Shown here piece after piece: positions 54,730-63,586 of a stretch of DNA of 64,000 nucleotides. Below the pieces are notes generated by a model. The model saw only the letters and a list, made by a program, of their open reading frames with translations, ran no database searches and had not been told where the DNA came from. The stretch covers positions 124,001 through 188,000 of the forward strand of contig CALLKK010000012.1 of the NCBI GenBank assembly GCA_938008435.1, given 5' to 3'. The number at the start of each line of letters is the position of its first letter. Within the stretch, counting starts at the first letter, position 1. The translations under genes and the position numbers were made by a program. Source of the stretch: an uncultured Steroidobacter sp. (GTDB taxonomy: Bacteria; Pseudomonadota; Gammaproteobacteria; Steroidobacterales; Steroidobacteraceae).

Positions 54730-56901
54730 ATGCGTCGTGTTCTTGCCATCTCATCGCTGCTGTTGCTTGCGTCCTGCTCTTCCGGCCCGACGCATGAAAA
54801 TGCCGCCATGCCTTCCTTGTCGTATCCGCCGGTCAAGCGCGTGGATCATGTCGATGTCTACCACGGTGTGCGGGTAGCCGATCCGTACCGCTGGCTCGAG
54901 GATCTGCAAAGCGCTGAGACGCGCGCCTGGGTCGCCGCGCAGAACGCGCTTGCGCAGCCGTATCTGAAGTCGATTCCGGCGCGCGAGCGTATCAAGGCAC
55001 GCATGACGGAGCTCTGGATTTACGAGCGCTACGGTATTCCCGAGGTCAGCGGCGGTCGCTATTTCTATCTGCGCAACGACGGCCTGCAGAACCAGAGCGT
55101 GCTCTACGTGGCGGATTCGCTCGACGGCGAGCCGCGCGTGCTGCTCGATCCGAATGAGCTGAGCGCCGACGGCACGATCGCGCTCGGCGAGTACGTGCCG
55201 AGCCCGGATGGGCGCGTGCTCGCTTACAGCTTGTCCGACGGCGGCACCGACTGGCGCACCTGGCATTTCCGCGACGTCGAGACCGGCAAGGATCTGCCTG
55301 AGGTGCTGCGCTTCATCAAGTTTGCCGATGTCGCCTGGACCGCCGACTCGAAGTCCGTCTATTACACGCGCTATCCGACGTTACCCGACGGCACCGGCGA
55401 CGGCTCGAAGCAGCGCGAGGTCTACCGTCACGTGCTCGGCACGCCGGTCGAGGACGACGTTCATGTCTTCAAAGTCACCGATCACCCGACGCGCAACCCG
55501 TACGTCTATGTGAGCGACGACGGGCGCTACCTCGTCATCTTCCTGTACGACGGCTCGCAGTCGACGGGTCTGTATTACTTCCGGCTCGGTCCCGACGGTG
55601 CGCCGGTCGGCGAGGTCGTTCGTCTCATCGATACGTTCGATGCTGAGTACGAATTCATCGCCGAGCTCGACGACGTGTTCTACGTGCGGACCACAGCCGA
55701 TGCGCCGAATGCGCGGCTCGTGGCGATCGATCTTGAGCGTCCGCAGCGGTCGCAGTGGCGCGACGTCCTGCCGGAGACGCAGCACGCGCTGCGTGCAACC
55801 AGCATCTTGAGCGGGCGCGTGGTGGCACAGTACCTGGAAGATGCGCATTCGGTCGTGCGAGTGAGCACGCTCGATGGCCAACCCCTCTATCAGGTCGAGC
55901 TGCCGGGTCTCGGGCTTGCGAGGGGTTTCCTCGGCGGCGTCACGGATCGGGAGACCTTCTTTGCGTACACGGATTTCCTGACGCCGACGTCGATCTCGCG
56001 CCTCGATGTGGTCACCGGCGAAGTATCGCTGTTCCGCGCCCCGAAGCTGGCGCTCGACATGAGCGCGTATGTGACCGAGCAGGTGTTCTATCGCAGCAAG
56101 GACGGCACGCGCGTGCCGATGTTCATCACGCGCAAGAAAGATTTCGTCAGGAACGGGCAGGCGCCGGTGATGCTGTACGGCTACGGCGGCTTCAATCTCG
56201 CGCAGCAACCCCAGTTCAGCGTGCCGGTCGCGGTGTGGTTGGAAATGGGTGGCGTGTACGCGCTCGCAAACATTCGAGGCGGCTCGGAGTACGGCGAGGC
56301 ATGGCACTCGGCCGGAACCAAACTCAACAAACAGAACGTCTTCGACGATTTCATCGCCGCCGCCGAATGGTTGATCGAGCAGGGCTATACCTCGAGCGCG
56401 AAGCTTGCGATTCGCGGCCGCAGCAATGGCGGTCTGCTCGTCGCCGCCGTATTGAATCAGCGCCCGGAGCTGTTCGGTGCGGCGTTGCCCGCCGTCGGCG
56501 TGCTCGACATGCTGCGCTACCACACGGCGAGCGCGAATGCCCGGCAGTGGTCTGCCGACTACGGCCTCAGCGAGAACGCCGCCGAGTTCGAAGCGCTCCA
56601 TGCCTATTCGCCCTACCATCGCGTGAAGGAGGGTGTGTGCTATCCGCCGACGTTGATCACGACGGCGGATCGCGACGATCGAGTCGTGCCTTGGCACAGC
56701 TACAAATACGCGGCGGCCCTGCAGCGCGCCCAAGGGTGCGACAACCCGATCCTGCTGCGTGTCGAGACGCGGGCAGGTCACGGGGCAGGCAAACCCGTGT
56801 GGATGGAGATCGAGGATTTCGCCGACCAGTGGGCGTTCCTCGTGCGGTCGCTCAGGATGGAGGATGTCGCGGCGGCCTTGCCGGGCACGCGGTCGCGTTA
56901 G
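54730..56901 (+). CDS. Prolyl oligopeptidase family (S9A) lipoprotein
   Basis: A 723-aa serine peptidase that cuts short peptides after proline. The signal peptide ends in a lipobox LLAS-C, so it is probably envelope-anchored. The beta-propeller gate domain spans about residues 90-440, and the alpha/beta-hydrolase domain carries the catalytic S565 in GRSNGGLL, the aspartate region DRDDRVVP at 647-654, and H684 in RAGHGAGKP. The ATG at 54730 gives the signal peptide; the frame is open upstream only through the repeat. Confidence 0.93.
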   Translation: MRRVLAISSLLLLASCSSGPTHENAAMPSLSYPPVKRVDHVDVYHGVRVADPYRWLEDLQSAETRAWVAAQNALAQPYLKSIPARERIKARMTELWIYERYGIPEVSGGRYFYLRNDGLQNQSVLYVADSLDGEPRVLLDPNELSADGTIALGEYVPSPDGRVLAYSLSDGGTDWRTWHFRDVETGKDLPEVLRFIKFADVAWTADSKSVYYTRYPTLPDGTGDGSKQREVYRHVLGTPVEDDVHVFKVTDHPTRNPYVYVSDDGRYLVIFLYDGSQSTGLYYFRLGPDGAPVGEVVRLIDTFDAEYEFIAELDDVFYVRTTADAPNARLVAIDLERPQRSQWRDVLPETQHALRATSILSGRVVAQYLEDAHSVVRVSTLDGQPLYQVELPGLGLARGFLGGVTDRETFFAYTDFLTPTSISRLDVVTGEVSLFRAPKLALDMSAYVTEQVFYRSKDGTRVPMFITRKKDFVRNGQAPVMLYGYGGFNLAQQPQFSVPVAVWLEMGGVYALANIRGGSEYGEAWHSAGTKLNKQNVFDDFIAAAEWLIEQGYTSSAKLAIRGRSNGGLLVAAVLNQRPELFGAALPAVGVLDMLRYHTASANARQWSADYGLSENAAEFEALHAYSPYHRVKEGVCYPPTLITTADRDDRVVPWHSYKYAAALQRAQGCDNPILLRVETRAGHGAGKPVWMEIEDFADQWAFLVRSLRMEDVAAALPGTRSR

Positions 56902-56940
56902 CAAGGCGAGGCAGCACCTGCCTGCGCCGCGCGAGCGCCG

Positions 56941-57129
56941 TCAGGTGTTCTCGTGCGGCTCGTCGGGCTCGCCTTCGTCCTGCACCGGCTCGCCGGGGAT
57001 GGCGCGTTCGCCGGATGCCCAAGCGCCGAGGTCGATCAGCTTGCAGCGCTCGCTGCAGAACGGACGCCAACGCGAGGCGGGCGTCCACTCGACGGTACGG
57101 CCGCAGGTGGGACAAGAGACTGAAAGCAT
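56941..57129 (-). CDS. yacG: DNA gyrase inhibitor/zinc-ribbon protein YacG
   Basis: A 62-aa zinc protein that binds GyrB. The four ligands are C6, C9, C25 and C29 in CPTCG and FCSERCK, and the IDLGAWASGERAIPG segment after them is the diagnostic YacG part. The C-terminal tail is acidic. The ATG at 57129 is chosen by family N-terminus. It lies 92 bases downstream of zapD, the common order; coaE is not present in the window. Confidence 0.94.
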   Translation of the reverse strand: MLSVSCPTCGRTVEWTPASRWRPFCSERCKLIDLGAWASGERAIPGEPVQDEGEPDEPHENT

Positions 57130-57221
57130 AAGCCTTTGCTGTTCTGGGAGCTCCACCGCTGGAGCTCGCTCCCCGCTAGATGAGGGCCGCAACCGCGGCT
57201 TGCAAGGTTTCCGGTCTGCGC

Positions 57222-58025
57222 TCAGCTGCAGACAGTCAGCAGGAACGGCACATCCTCCGTCGTCTGGACGGGACGCTGGTTGACGTCGATCCAGCTCAAG
57301 AAACGAATGCTGCACCGATGATGGCTGCCGCTGATCTCCGGGAACAGCTGAGTCCCGGGCGGCAGCGTGAGTCTGAGCAGCTGACTCGGCGTGTCGCGCT
57401 CGAAGACCACTTGGAACGTGCCGCCCGTTGCGATCTCCGGACGCGGGCGCGCCGATTCGCGCGTCAACCAGAGCAGCTCGGTGACGGCGTCGCATAGCGG
57501 GCGGATCGTCGACATCCAGTCCGCAAAATCCGCCGCGCGCGTCTCGAACGGCAGATCCAGCCAGTGACGGTAATCCGGCAGATCGAACTCGCAGGTGCCG
57601 CCTGGGATCGAGCTGCGGTGCTTGATGGCGTTCAAGAATTCCGAGTCGCGCAGGCGCTGCATGAAAAGCGCGCCGGCTGCGTTGAGCTCGGAGCGCAGGC
57701 GCGCCAGGTTCGCGAGCACCGCCTTCAGCCGCGCGCTGTCGACGCCCGGCCGCGACTGATACTCGTGCATGATGGTCATCTGGCGCTCGAGCTCCTTGAG
57801 CACTTCGCTGCGAATATCGCCGCGGGCCGTGATCGCCAGGATCTCGAGGAGCGAGCTCACCGCCGCTCGCGTCGACCACGGATCCCGGTGCTCCTCGTGA
57901 TAGAGCGTCTGCTGGTAGAGGAAATCGAGGCGCAGGAACGTGCGCATCCGCTCGTTGAGCGGCTGCTCGTACACTGGCCCACCGGGCGCAATGGCTTTCT
58001 TGAGATCGCGATCTGACGAAGTCAT
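57222..58025 (-). CDS. zapD: Cell division protein ZapD
   Basis: A 267-aa FtsZ-bundling protein. The helical N-terminal domain has YEQPLNERMRTFLRLDFLYQQ and the beta-rich C-terminal domain has SQLLRLTLPPG and the FLSWIDVNQRPVQT ending, both characteristic of the DUF1342/ZapD family. It functions with ftsZ, which lies 9 kb away. Confidence 0.95.
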   Translation of the reverse strand: MTSSDRDLKKAIAPGGPVYEQPLNERMRTFLRLDFLYQQTLYHEEHRDPWSTRAAVSSLLEILAITARGDIRSEVLKELERQMTIMHEYQSRPGVDSARLKAVLANLARLRSELNAAGALFMQRLRDSEFLNAIKHRSSIPGGTCEFDLPDYRHWLDLPFETRAADFADWMSTIRPLCDAVTELLWLTRESARPRPEIATGGTFQVVFERDTPSQLLRLTLPPGTQLFPEISGSHHRCSIRFLSWIDVNQRPVQTTEDVPFLLTVCS

Positions 58026-58077
58026 CCTACCGATTGTGTCGCAGTCGCGCGTTAATTAGAAAGCCCTAGAGCGAAAT

Positions 58078-58710
58078 CTATTCGGTTCCCGTTCCGCGCT
58101 TCGCCGCACGTTCTCGTTCGACGAGCGCGGTTGCGATCTCGAGCATCTGGGCCTGCGTTTCGCCCTTGACCGAATACTTGCCGGCGACCGCCAGATGAGG
58201 CACGCCTTGCACGCGGTATACGCGTGTGAGCTCGTTGGCGCGCAGCGCCTTGCGGGTCACCTCGTCGGAATAGAAGGCCTCGCGGAAGGCGGCCGCATTG
58301 CCGCCGCGTTCGGCAACCCAGGCGGTGAGGGTCGGTTCGTCGAAGAGCGAGCGGCCTTCCTTGTGGATCGCATCGAACAGCGCATCGTCGAAACGCTCCA
58401 GCTGCCCGCTCGCTTGCAGCGCATAGTAGGCGCGTACGAGCTGACCCCATGGGCGCCGGCCGAACACGACCGGTATGCGGACGAACTCGACATCGCTCGG
58501 CAGCGCCTTGGCCCAGCGCGTGACGTGCGGATGGAAGTTGGCGCAATGCGGACAGGCGTACGAGAAGAACTCCAGCACTTCGACCTTGTCCGCCGAGGCG
58601 GTCGACTGCGCTACGGGCAGCAGTTCGTAGTCGCGCCCTCGCACGATCTCGGCGCTCGCGAACGCCGAGCAGAGCAGGGCTGCCAATGCAACAATCGCGC
58701 TTCGCATCAT
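58078..58710 (-). CDS. dsbA: Thiol:disulfide interchange protein DsbA
   Basis: A periplasmic oxidase that introduces disulfide bonds. The 210-aa protein has a signal peptide ending ASA, the thioredoxin-like active site CPHC (C53, C56) and the cis-proline loop VQGVPHLAV. The ATG at 58710 is preferred over a GTG three codons upstream because an AAGG sequence lies 8 bases before it. Confidence 0.93.
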   Translation of the reverse strand: MMRSAIVALAALLCSAFASAEIVRGRDYELLPVAQSTASADKVEVLEFFSYACPHCANFHPHVTRWAKALPSDVEFVRIPVVFGRRPWGQLVRAYYALQASGQLERFDDALFDAIHKEGRSLFDEPTLTAWVAERGGNAAAFREAFYSDEVTRKALRANELTRVYRVQGVPHLAVAGKYSVKGETQAQMLEIATALVERERAAKRGTGTE

Positions 58711-58854
58711 CGTACGCACCTTGATCGATCCACGGGGCGGCCGCGAGGCCGACCCGCCGTGATTATCGGTCCGTAGCAGGCAGCATCCAACATGGATGGA
58801 TGAACAATGCCTGCCGAATGCGTTGCCTGGAAAGCGCTGGCCACGGTGCCGGAG

Positions 58855-59520
58855 TTAGTTCTCGATGCTGAGAAGCTCGACGTCGAAGACGAGCGTCGAG
58901 CCCGGCGGAATCTCGGGCGCCCCGCGGTCGCCGTAAGCAAGGTCAGGCGGACAGATGATGCGGCTCTGGCCGCCGACCTTCACCGTCTGCAGCGCTTCCT
59001 GCCAGCACGGGATCACGCCCTCGAGCGGAATGGAGGCCGGCTCGCCGCGTGCACGCGAATCGTCGAAGACTTTCCCGTCGATCGTCCTGCCTTGGTAGTG
59101 GACGCTGACGACATTCTTTGCGGTCGGCGAAGGGCCGGTGCCCGCCTTGATGTGCTGGATCACGATGCCGGAGTCCGTCTTGGTCGCGCCCTTCTCGGCC
59201 GCCGCCTTGTCCCGGAAGGCTTGTCCCGCGGTGCGATGACGCTGCGTAATGGCAGCGACTCGTTCTCTTTGCAGGTCGCCAAGCTGCGGGATGTATGCGT
59301 TGACATCGATGGTCGCCTTGTCGGTGGCGCCATCCTCGAGCCCTGCCTTGACGAGGGCGAGCTCGGCGGGCGTCAGATCGAACTGAGCTACTTGGCGTGC
59401 CAGCACGACGCCGAGGGCATAGAAGGTCTTCTGTTCCTCGTCGCGCGGCTCTGCGGCCGAGATCGAGAGTGAGTAAAGGCCGGCCAGCAGGGCAGCGCCG
59501 GTAGTGCGAGCGAGCGACAT
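58855..59520 (-). CDS. FKBP-type peptidyl-prolyl isomerase, periplasmic (FkpA/Mip-like)
   Basis: A 221-aa exported folding catalyst. The signal peptide ends in ISAAEP, the N-terminal dimerisation helices follow (residues 30-110), and the C-terminal FKBP domain contains VHYQGRTIDGKVFDDS, the IPLEGVIPCWQEALQTVKVGG loop and IPPGSTLVFDVELL. The layout matches Mip/FkpA. The ATG at 59520 has a GAGG sequence upstream. Confidence 0.93.
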   Translation of the reverse strand: MSLARTTGAALLAGLYSLSISAAEPRDEEQKTFYALGVVLARQVAQFDLTPAELALVKAGLEDGATDKATIDVNAYIPQLGDLQRERVAAITQRHRTAGQAFRDKAAAEKGATKTDSGIVIQHIKAGTGPSPTAKNVVSVHYQGRTIDGKVFDDSRARGEPASIPLEGVIPCWQEALQTVKVGGQSRIICPPDLAYGDRGAPEIPPGSTLVFDVELLSIEN

Positions 59521-59675
59521 AGATAGACCTCGTGTTGGCGGAGCGGCGCAGTGTGAGTCGGTAGGCCGCACCTGTCCAGTGTCGCAAGCCGCATCGTCGG
59601 AAAATCACGACGTCTTGCGGGTCCTGCTGGCGGACTGCGGCGGTCGACGCCCGAGCGGCGCCGACCGACGGCGTC

Positions 59676-61835
59676 TTAGTGGCCTTCCGTCCCGCCGGTG
59701 AGACCGCGTGCTTCGAGCAGCGGCTCGATGTCCGGATCCTTGCCGTAGAAGTCGCGGAACTGCGTCATCGCATCGACGCTGAAGCCGCGCGAGAGGATCT
59801 TCTGGCGCAGCAGATCGCCGTTCTCGCGCTTGAGCCCGCCGTGCGTTTCGAACCAGTGCTCGGTCGCGCGCGCGAGCACCTCGCTCCATATATATGCGTA
59901 ATAGCCCGCGGAGTAGCCGATCGGGCTCGAGAACACGTGCAGGAAGTACGTGGAGCGATAGCGCGGCGGCACCGCGTGGAAGTCGACGCCGGCTTGCTTG
60001 AGGGCCTGCGCCTCGAACTCGGCGATCTCGTGCGCCGCCGGCGTCTTGCCGGGCGGCAGCTGATGGTAGGCCTGATCGAGCAGGGCAGCGGCCAGATATT
60101 CGGTCGTAGCGTAGCCCTGATTGAACTTGCCCGAGGCGAGCACTTTGTCCATGAGCTCCTTCGGCATCGGCTCGCCGGTCTTGTAGTGCTTGGCGTAGTT
60201 GGCGAAGACGCGCGGATACGTGGCCCACATCTCGTTGTATTGCGAGGGGAACTCGACGAAATCGCGCGGCACGTTCGTGCCGGAGAAGCTCGGATAGGTC
60301 ACGTTCGAGAACAAGCCGTGCAAGGCATGGCCGAATTCGTGGAACGCAGTGGTGACCTCGTCGAAGGTCAACAGCGTCGGCTGACCTGCAGGCGGTTTGG
60401 GGATGTTCAAGTTGTTGACCACGACCGCCTTCGTCCCGAACAGCTTCGATTGTTCGACGAAGGAATTCATCCAAGCGCCGCCGCGCTTGTTGCTGCGCGC
60501 ATACCAATCGACGAGGAAGAGGCCGAGCGGCGAGCCGTCGGGTTCGAAGACTTCGAACACGCGCACGTCAGGGTGATAGGTGGGCAGATCCTTGCGCTCT
60601 TTGAACGTGATGCCGTACAGCTCCTGCGCGGCGAACAACACGCCATCGCGCAGCACGCGCTCCATCTCGAAGTACGGCCGTACTTCGGAGACGTCGTACG
60701 AGTACTTCGCCTTGCGCACCTGCTCGGCGTAGAAATCCCAATCCCACGGCTGCAGCTCGAACGGCTCGATGCCGTCGGCTTTGGCTTGCTGCTCGATGAG
60801 CTGCTGGATTTCGGCGGCTTCCCGACGCGCATTCGCGAGCGCAGGCGGCACGAGCTTGGCGAGCATCTCGTTGACGGCGCTCGGCGTCTTGGCGGTCGCA
60901 TCCTCGAGCACGTAGGCGGCATGGTTCGGATAGCCGAGCAGCGCCGCACGCTCGGCGCGCAGCTTGACGATCTGTGCGACGAGCTCGGTCGTCGCGAACT
61001 CGCCCGACCAGCCGCGGTTGATCGAGGCTTTGAAGATCCGCTCGCGCAGCGCGCGGTTCTTGAGTTGAGCGAGCGCGGGCTGCTGCGTGGTATTGAGCAG
61101 CGGAATGACCCACTTGCCTTCCAGGCCGCGCGCCTTGGCGGCTTCGGCGGCGGTAGCGATCTGCTCTTCGCTGAAGCCATCGAGCAGCGCTTTGTCTTCG
61201 ACGCCGATGGCGCCCGCGTTATCGCCCTTGAGCACGTTCTGACGGAACTGCGTCGTGAGCGAAGAGATCTGCTCGTTCAGGCGGCGCAGGGTCGCCTTGT
61301 CGGCTTCCGAGAGATTCGCGCCGGCGCGGACGAACAAGGTGTAATAGCGCTCGAGCAGGCGCAGCGATTCGGGATCGAGGTTGAGGCTCGCCCGGCGCTC
61401 GTAGAGTGCCTTGACGCGCTCGAACAAACGCGGGTTCAGAAAGATCGCATCGTTGTGCGCGGCCAGCCGCGGCGCGAACTCGCTTTGAACCTGATCGAGC
61501 TCCGGATTCGTGTTGGAGGAGGTCAAGTTGTAGAAGACCTCGCTCACGCGCGTCAGCAGCTGCCCGGAGCGCTCCATGGCCACGATCGTGTTCTCGAATG
61601 TCGGCGGCTCCGGATTGTTCGCAATCGCCTCGATTTCCTCGAGCTGCTCCGCCATCCCGGCTTCGAGCGCGGGTGCGAAATGCCGGTTCTCGATCTTGTC
61701 GAGCGGCGGCAGCCGATACGGCAGCGTGCTCGGTCTGGCGAACGGGTTGTCGGGCGAAAGGGCAGCAGCAGCGTTCATGGAAGTACCGAAGACAGCGGCG
61801 GCAAGCGCAGCGGCGACTAAAGCAGTTTGGCGCAT
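59676..61835 (-). CDS. M3-family dipeptidyl carboxypeptidase (Dcp-like), exported
   Basis: A 719-aa zinc peptidase that removes dipeptides from C-termini. A signal peptide (residues 1-24) directs it to the periplasm. The zinc motif is HEFGHALH at 499-506 in the TAFHEFGHALHG helix. Domains are otherwise typical of M3A, including the FSGTNVPRDFVEFPSQYNE region and the YYAYIWSEVLA segment. The ATG at 61835 gives the signal; a GTG at 61850 is in frame. Dcp is favoured over oligopeptidase A because of the signal peptide and the SGTNVP region. Confidence 0.93.
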   Translation of the reverse strand: MRQTALVAAALAAAVFGTSMNAAAALSPDNPFARPSTLPYRLPPLDKIENRHFAPALEAGMAEQLEEIEAIANNPEPPTFENTIVAMERSGQLLTRVSEVFYNLTSSNTNPELDQVQSEFAPRLAAHNDAIFLNPRLFERVKALYERRASLNLDPESLRLLERYYTLFVRAGANLSEADKATLRRLNEQISSLTTQFRQNVLKGDNAGAIGVEDKALLDGFSEEQIATAAEAAKARGLEGKWVIPLLNTTQQPALAQLKNRALRERIFKASINRGWSGEFATTELVAQIVKLRAERAALLGYPNHAAYVLEDATAKTPSAVNEMLAKLVPPALANARREAAEIQQLIEQQAKADGIEPFELQPWDWDFYAEQVRKAKYSYDVSEVRPYFEMERVLRDGVLFAAQELYGITFKERKDLPTYHPDVRVFEVFEPDGSPLGLFLVDWYARSNKRGGAWMNSFVEQSKLFGTKAVVVNNLNIPKPPAGQPTLLTFDEVTTAFHEFGHALHGLFSNVTYPSFSGTNVPRDFVEFPSQYNEMWATYPRVFANYAKHYKTGEPMPKELMDKVLASGKFNQGYATTEYLAAALLDQAYHQLPPGKTPAAHEIAEFEAQALKQAGVDFHAVPPRYRSTYFLHVFSSPIGYSAGYYAYIWSEVLARATEHWFETHGGLKRENGDLLRQKILSRGFSVDAMTQFRDFYGKDPDIEPLLEARGLTGGTEGH

Positions 61836-61929
61836 GGATCTCGAGCTCACGAGAGGATCGTTGATGGCCGGGCGCGACGAGATGCGTCCGACCGTTCGAT
61901 CCGAGGTGATCGGTGCGCTGCAGGGTTAC

Positions 61930-61961
61930 AAAAAAGGCGCACAGACTCAAGGCCTGTCGCC
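61930..61961 (-). terminator. Intrinsic terminator of the DUF6496-type gene
   Basis: On the minus strand GGCGACAG pairs with CTGTGCGCC around a nine-base loop with one bulged base, and six T residues follow. It lies 89 bases after the basic protein gene at 62050. Confidence 0.75.
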
Positions 61962-62049
61962 TGCAACTTGCTTGCCTGTCGCGCAAGGGTGAGCAATGTA
62001 TACAAGGCGGCTTGCGCGTCGGCGAGCCGAGCGCGCATAGCCGTCTTCG

Positions 62050-62295
62050 TTACTTGCTCGTTCGCTTCTTGCGCGCGGCGGTCTTGGTCCGTGCCGTGCT
62101 TCGTTTGCGGGTGCTGCTCTTTTTCTTCGGCACCTTGGCGCCGGCGCGGCGGGCTTGCGACAGGCCGATCGCGATCGCTTGCTTGCGGCTCGTGACCTTC
62201 TTGCCGGAGCGGCCGCTGCGCAGCTTGCCGCGTTTGCGTTCGCGCATCGCCTGCGCGACCTTCCTCGACGCCTTCTTGCTGTAGCGCCGTGCCAT
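62050..62295 (-). CDS. Small, very basic DUF6496-type protein
   Basis: An 81-aa protein with about 40 percent lysine and arginine. It begins MARRYSKKASRKVAQAMRERKRG and continues with the family motif GRSGKKVTSRKQAIAIGLSQAR before a KKKSSTRKRSTA-type tail. This matches DUF6496 proteins, which resemble histone tails and are presumed to bind DNA or RNA; a nucleoid role is an inference. The ATG at 62295 fits the family N-terminus. It has its own terminator. Confidence 0.85.
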   Translation of the reverse strand: MARRYSKKASRKVAQAMRERKRGKLRSGRSGKKVTSRKQAIAIGLSQARRAGAKVPKKKSSTRKRSTARTKTAARKKRTSK

Positions 62296-62386
62296 GGTGC
62301 GTCTCCTCGTGCGGGTGAGTCCGCACGAGCAACGCGGCTTGCATCTGCACTGTTCCGCGCGGCGCAAGCGCGGGCAGCGTGTACCG

Positions 62387-63586
62387 TCAGTAGATCAATA
62401 CGTCTCTGCGTTCTTCCGCCCAAGAGCGCTCGTCAGGGACGGCGAGCGCATCCAGATCGGCGGGCGTTGCGCTCGCGTCATCGACCCATTGGCGCAGGAG
62501 CTCGCTGCCGTTGATGACGTCGATGGCCAAGCGCGTGGTTTCGTACTCGTAGGGAAAATCGCGCCACAACGGATAGTCCGGGCGCAAACGTCGCAGCGCT
62601 TTGAAAGCGAGTGCTTGCAGTCGCCATGGCTTGAACGCGGCGTGGTCGTAGTTGTCGGTCTCGGTGTGAATGTGAATGCCGGCGCACAGCTGACCGACAT
62701 GCTTGTGAAAGGTCGGCTCGAACCAGCATTCGCGCAGCCGACAGCCGTGCAGCCACGCGGGCGCTAGCCGCTGCATTTCGGTCAGGAGCGCATGCGTGTC
62801 GAGGTCAGGGGCGCCGAAGAGCTCGAGCGGATGAGTGGTGCCGCGGCCTTCGGAAAGCGTGGTGCCTTCGAGCATGACCGTACCGGCGTAGCAGCGTGCC
62901 ATCCAAAGATTGGGCGCATTGGGACTGGGATTGATCCAGGTGCGCTCCCCGAGCGGCCAGCCGTAGCCGGGCGCGGCATCGGGTTGCCAGCCTTCCATCG
63001 CGATGACTTCGTATGCGAGATCGAGCTTGCGCGAGCGGACGAACCAATGCGCGAGCTCACCGAGCGTCAGGCCGTGTCGCATCGGCAAGGGGCCTGCGCC
63101 GACGAAGCTCTCCCAGCCCGGTCGGAGCCGCAAGCCTTCGATCGGGCGGCCGACGGGATTCGGCCGATCGAGCACCCACACTTCCTTGCGGTGCTGCGCG
63201 GCGGCTTCGAGCACGTAGAGCAGCGTGGTGATGAAGGTATAGATACGGCAGCCAAGGTCTTGCAGGTCGACGAGCAGCACGTCGAACGTATCCATCATGG
63301 CATCCGTCGGCCGGCGCACTTCGCCGTAGAGGCTGAAGACCGGAATGCCGTGCCGCGGGTCGTGAAAGTCCGCGGACTCGACCATGTTGTCCTGTTTGTC
63401 GCCGCGCAGTCCGTGCTGCGGACCGAATGCCGCGGTGAGATCGAGGCCGAGCGCAGCCAACGCATCGAGCGCATGCGTGAGATCGGCCGTAACCGACGCG
63501 GGATGGGCGAGCAGCGCGACGCGCTTGCCGCGCAGCCGCTGCTGCAAGCGCTTGGTTTCGAGCAACCGTTCGATGCCGAGCTTCAT
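62387..63586 (-). CDS. NamZ/DUF1343 family exo-beta-N-acetylmuramidase
   Basis: A 399-aa protein of the DUF1343 family, whose NamZ member releases terminal MurNAc from peptidoglycan fragments. Conserved segments include ALLAHPASVTADL, AFGPQHGLRGDKQDNM, LLVDLQDLGCRIYTF and LEGTTLSEGRGTTHPLE. Unlike secreted NamZ proteins it begins MKLGIERLLETK with no signal peptide, so a cytosolic muropeptide-recycling role is inferred. It overlaps the DOMON-like gene by ATGA. Confidence 0.85.
   Translation of the reverse strand: MKLGIERLLETKRLQQRLRGKRVALLAHPASVTADLTHALDALAALGLDLTAAFGPQHGLRGDKQDNMVESADFHDPRHGIPVFSLYGEVRRPTDAMMDTFDVLLVDLQDLGCRIYTFITTLLYVLEAAAQHRKEVWVLDRPNPVGRPIEGLRLRPGWESFVGAGPLPMRHGLTLGELAHWFVRSRKLDLAYEVIAMEGWQPDAAPGYGWPLGERTWINPSPNAPNLWMARCYAGTVMLEGTTLSEGRGTTHPLELFGAPDLDTHALLTEMQRLAPAWLHGCRLRECWFEPTFHKHVGQLCAGIHIHTETDNYDHAAFKPWRLQALAFKALRRLRPDYPLWRDFPYEYETTRLAIDVINGSELLRQWVDDASATPADLDALAVPDERSWAEERRDVLIY

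Noticed and set aside
58777..58814. Hairpin upstream of dsbA and downstream of the FKBP gene (GCAGGCA and CATCCA arms)
   Set aside because: It pairs well but lacks a T-run, and it is not clearly related to the other palindromes, so no role was assigned.
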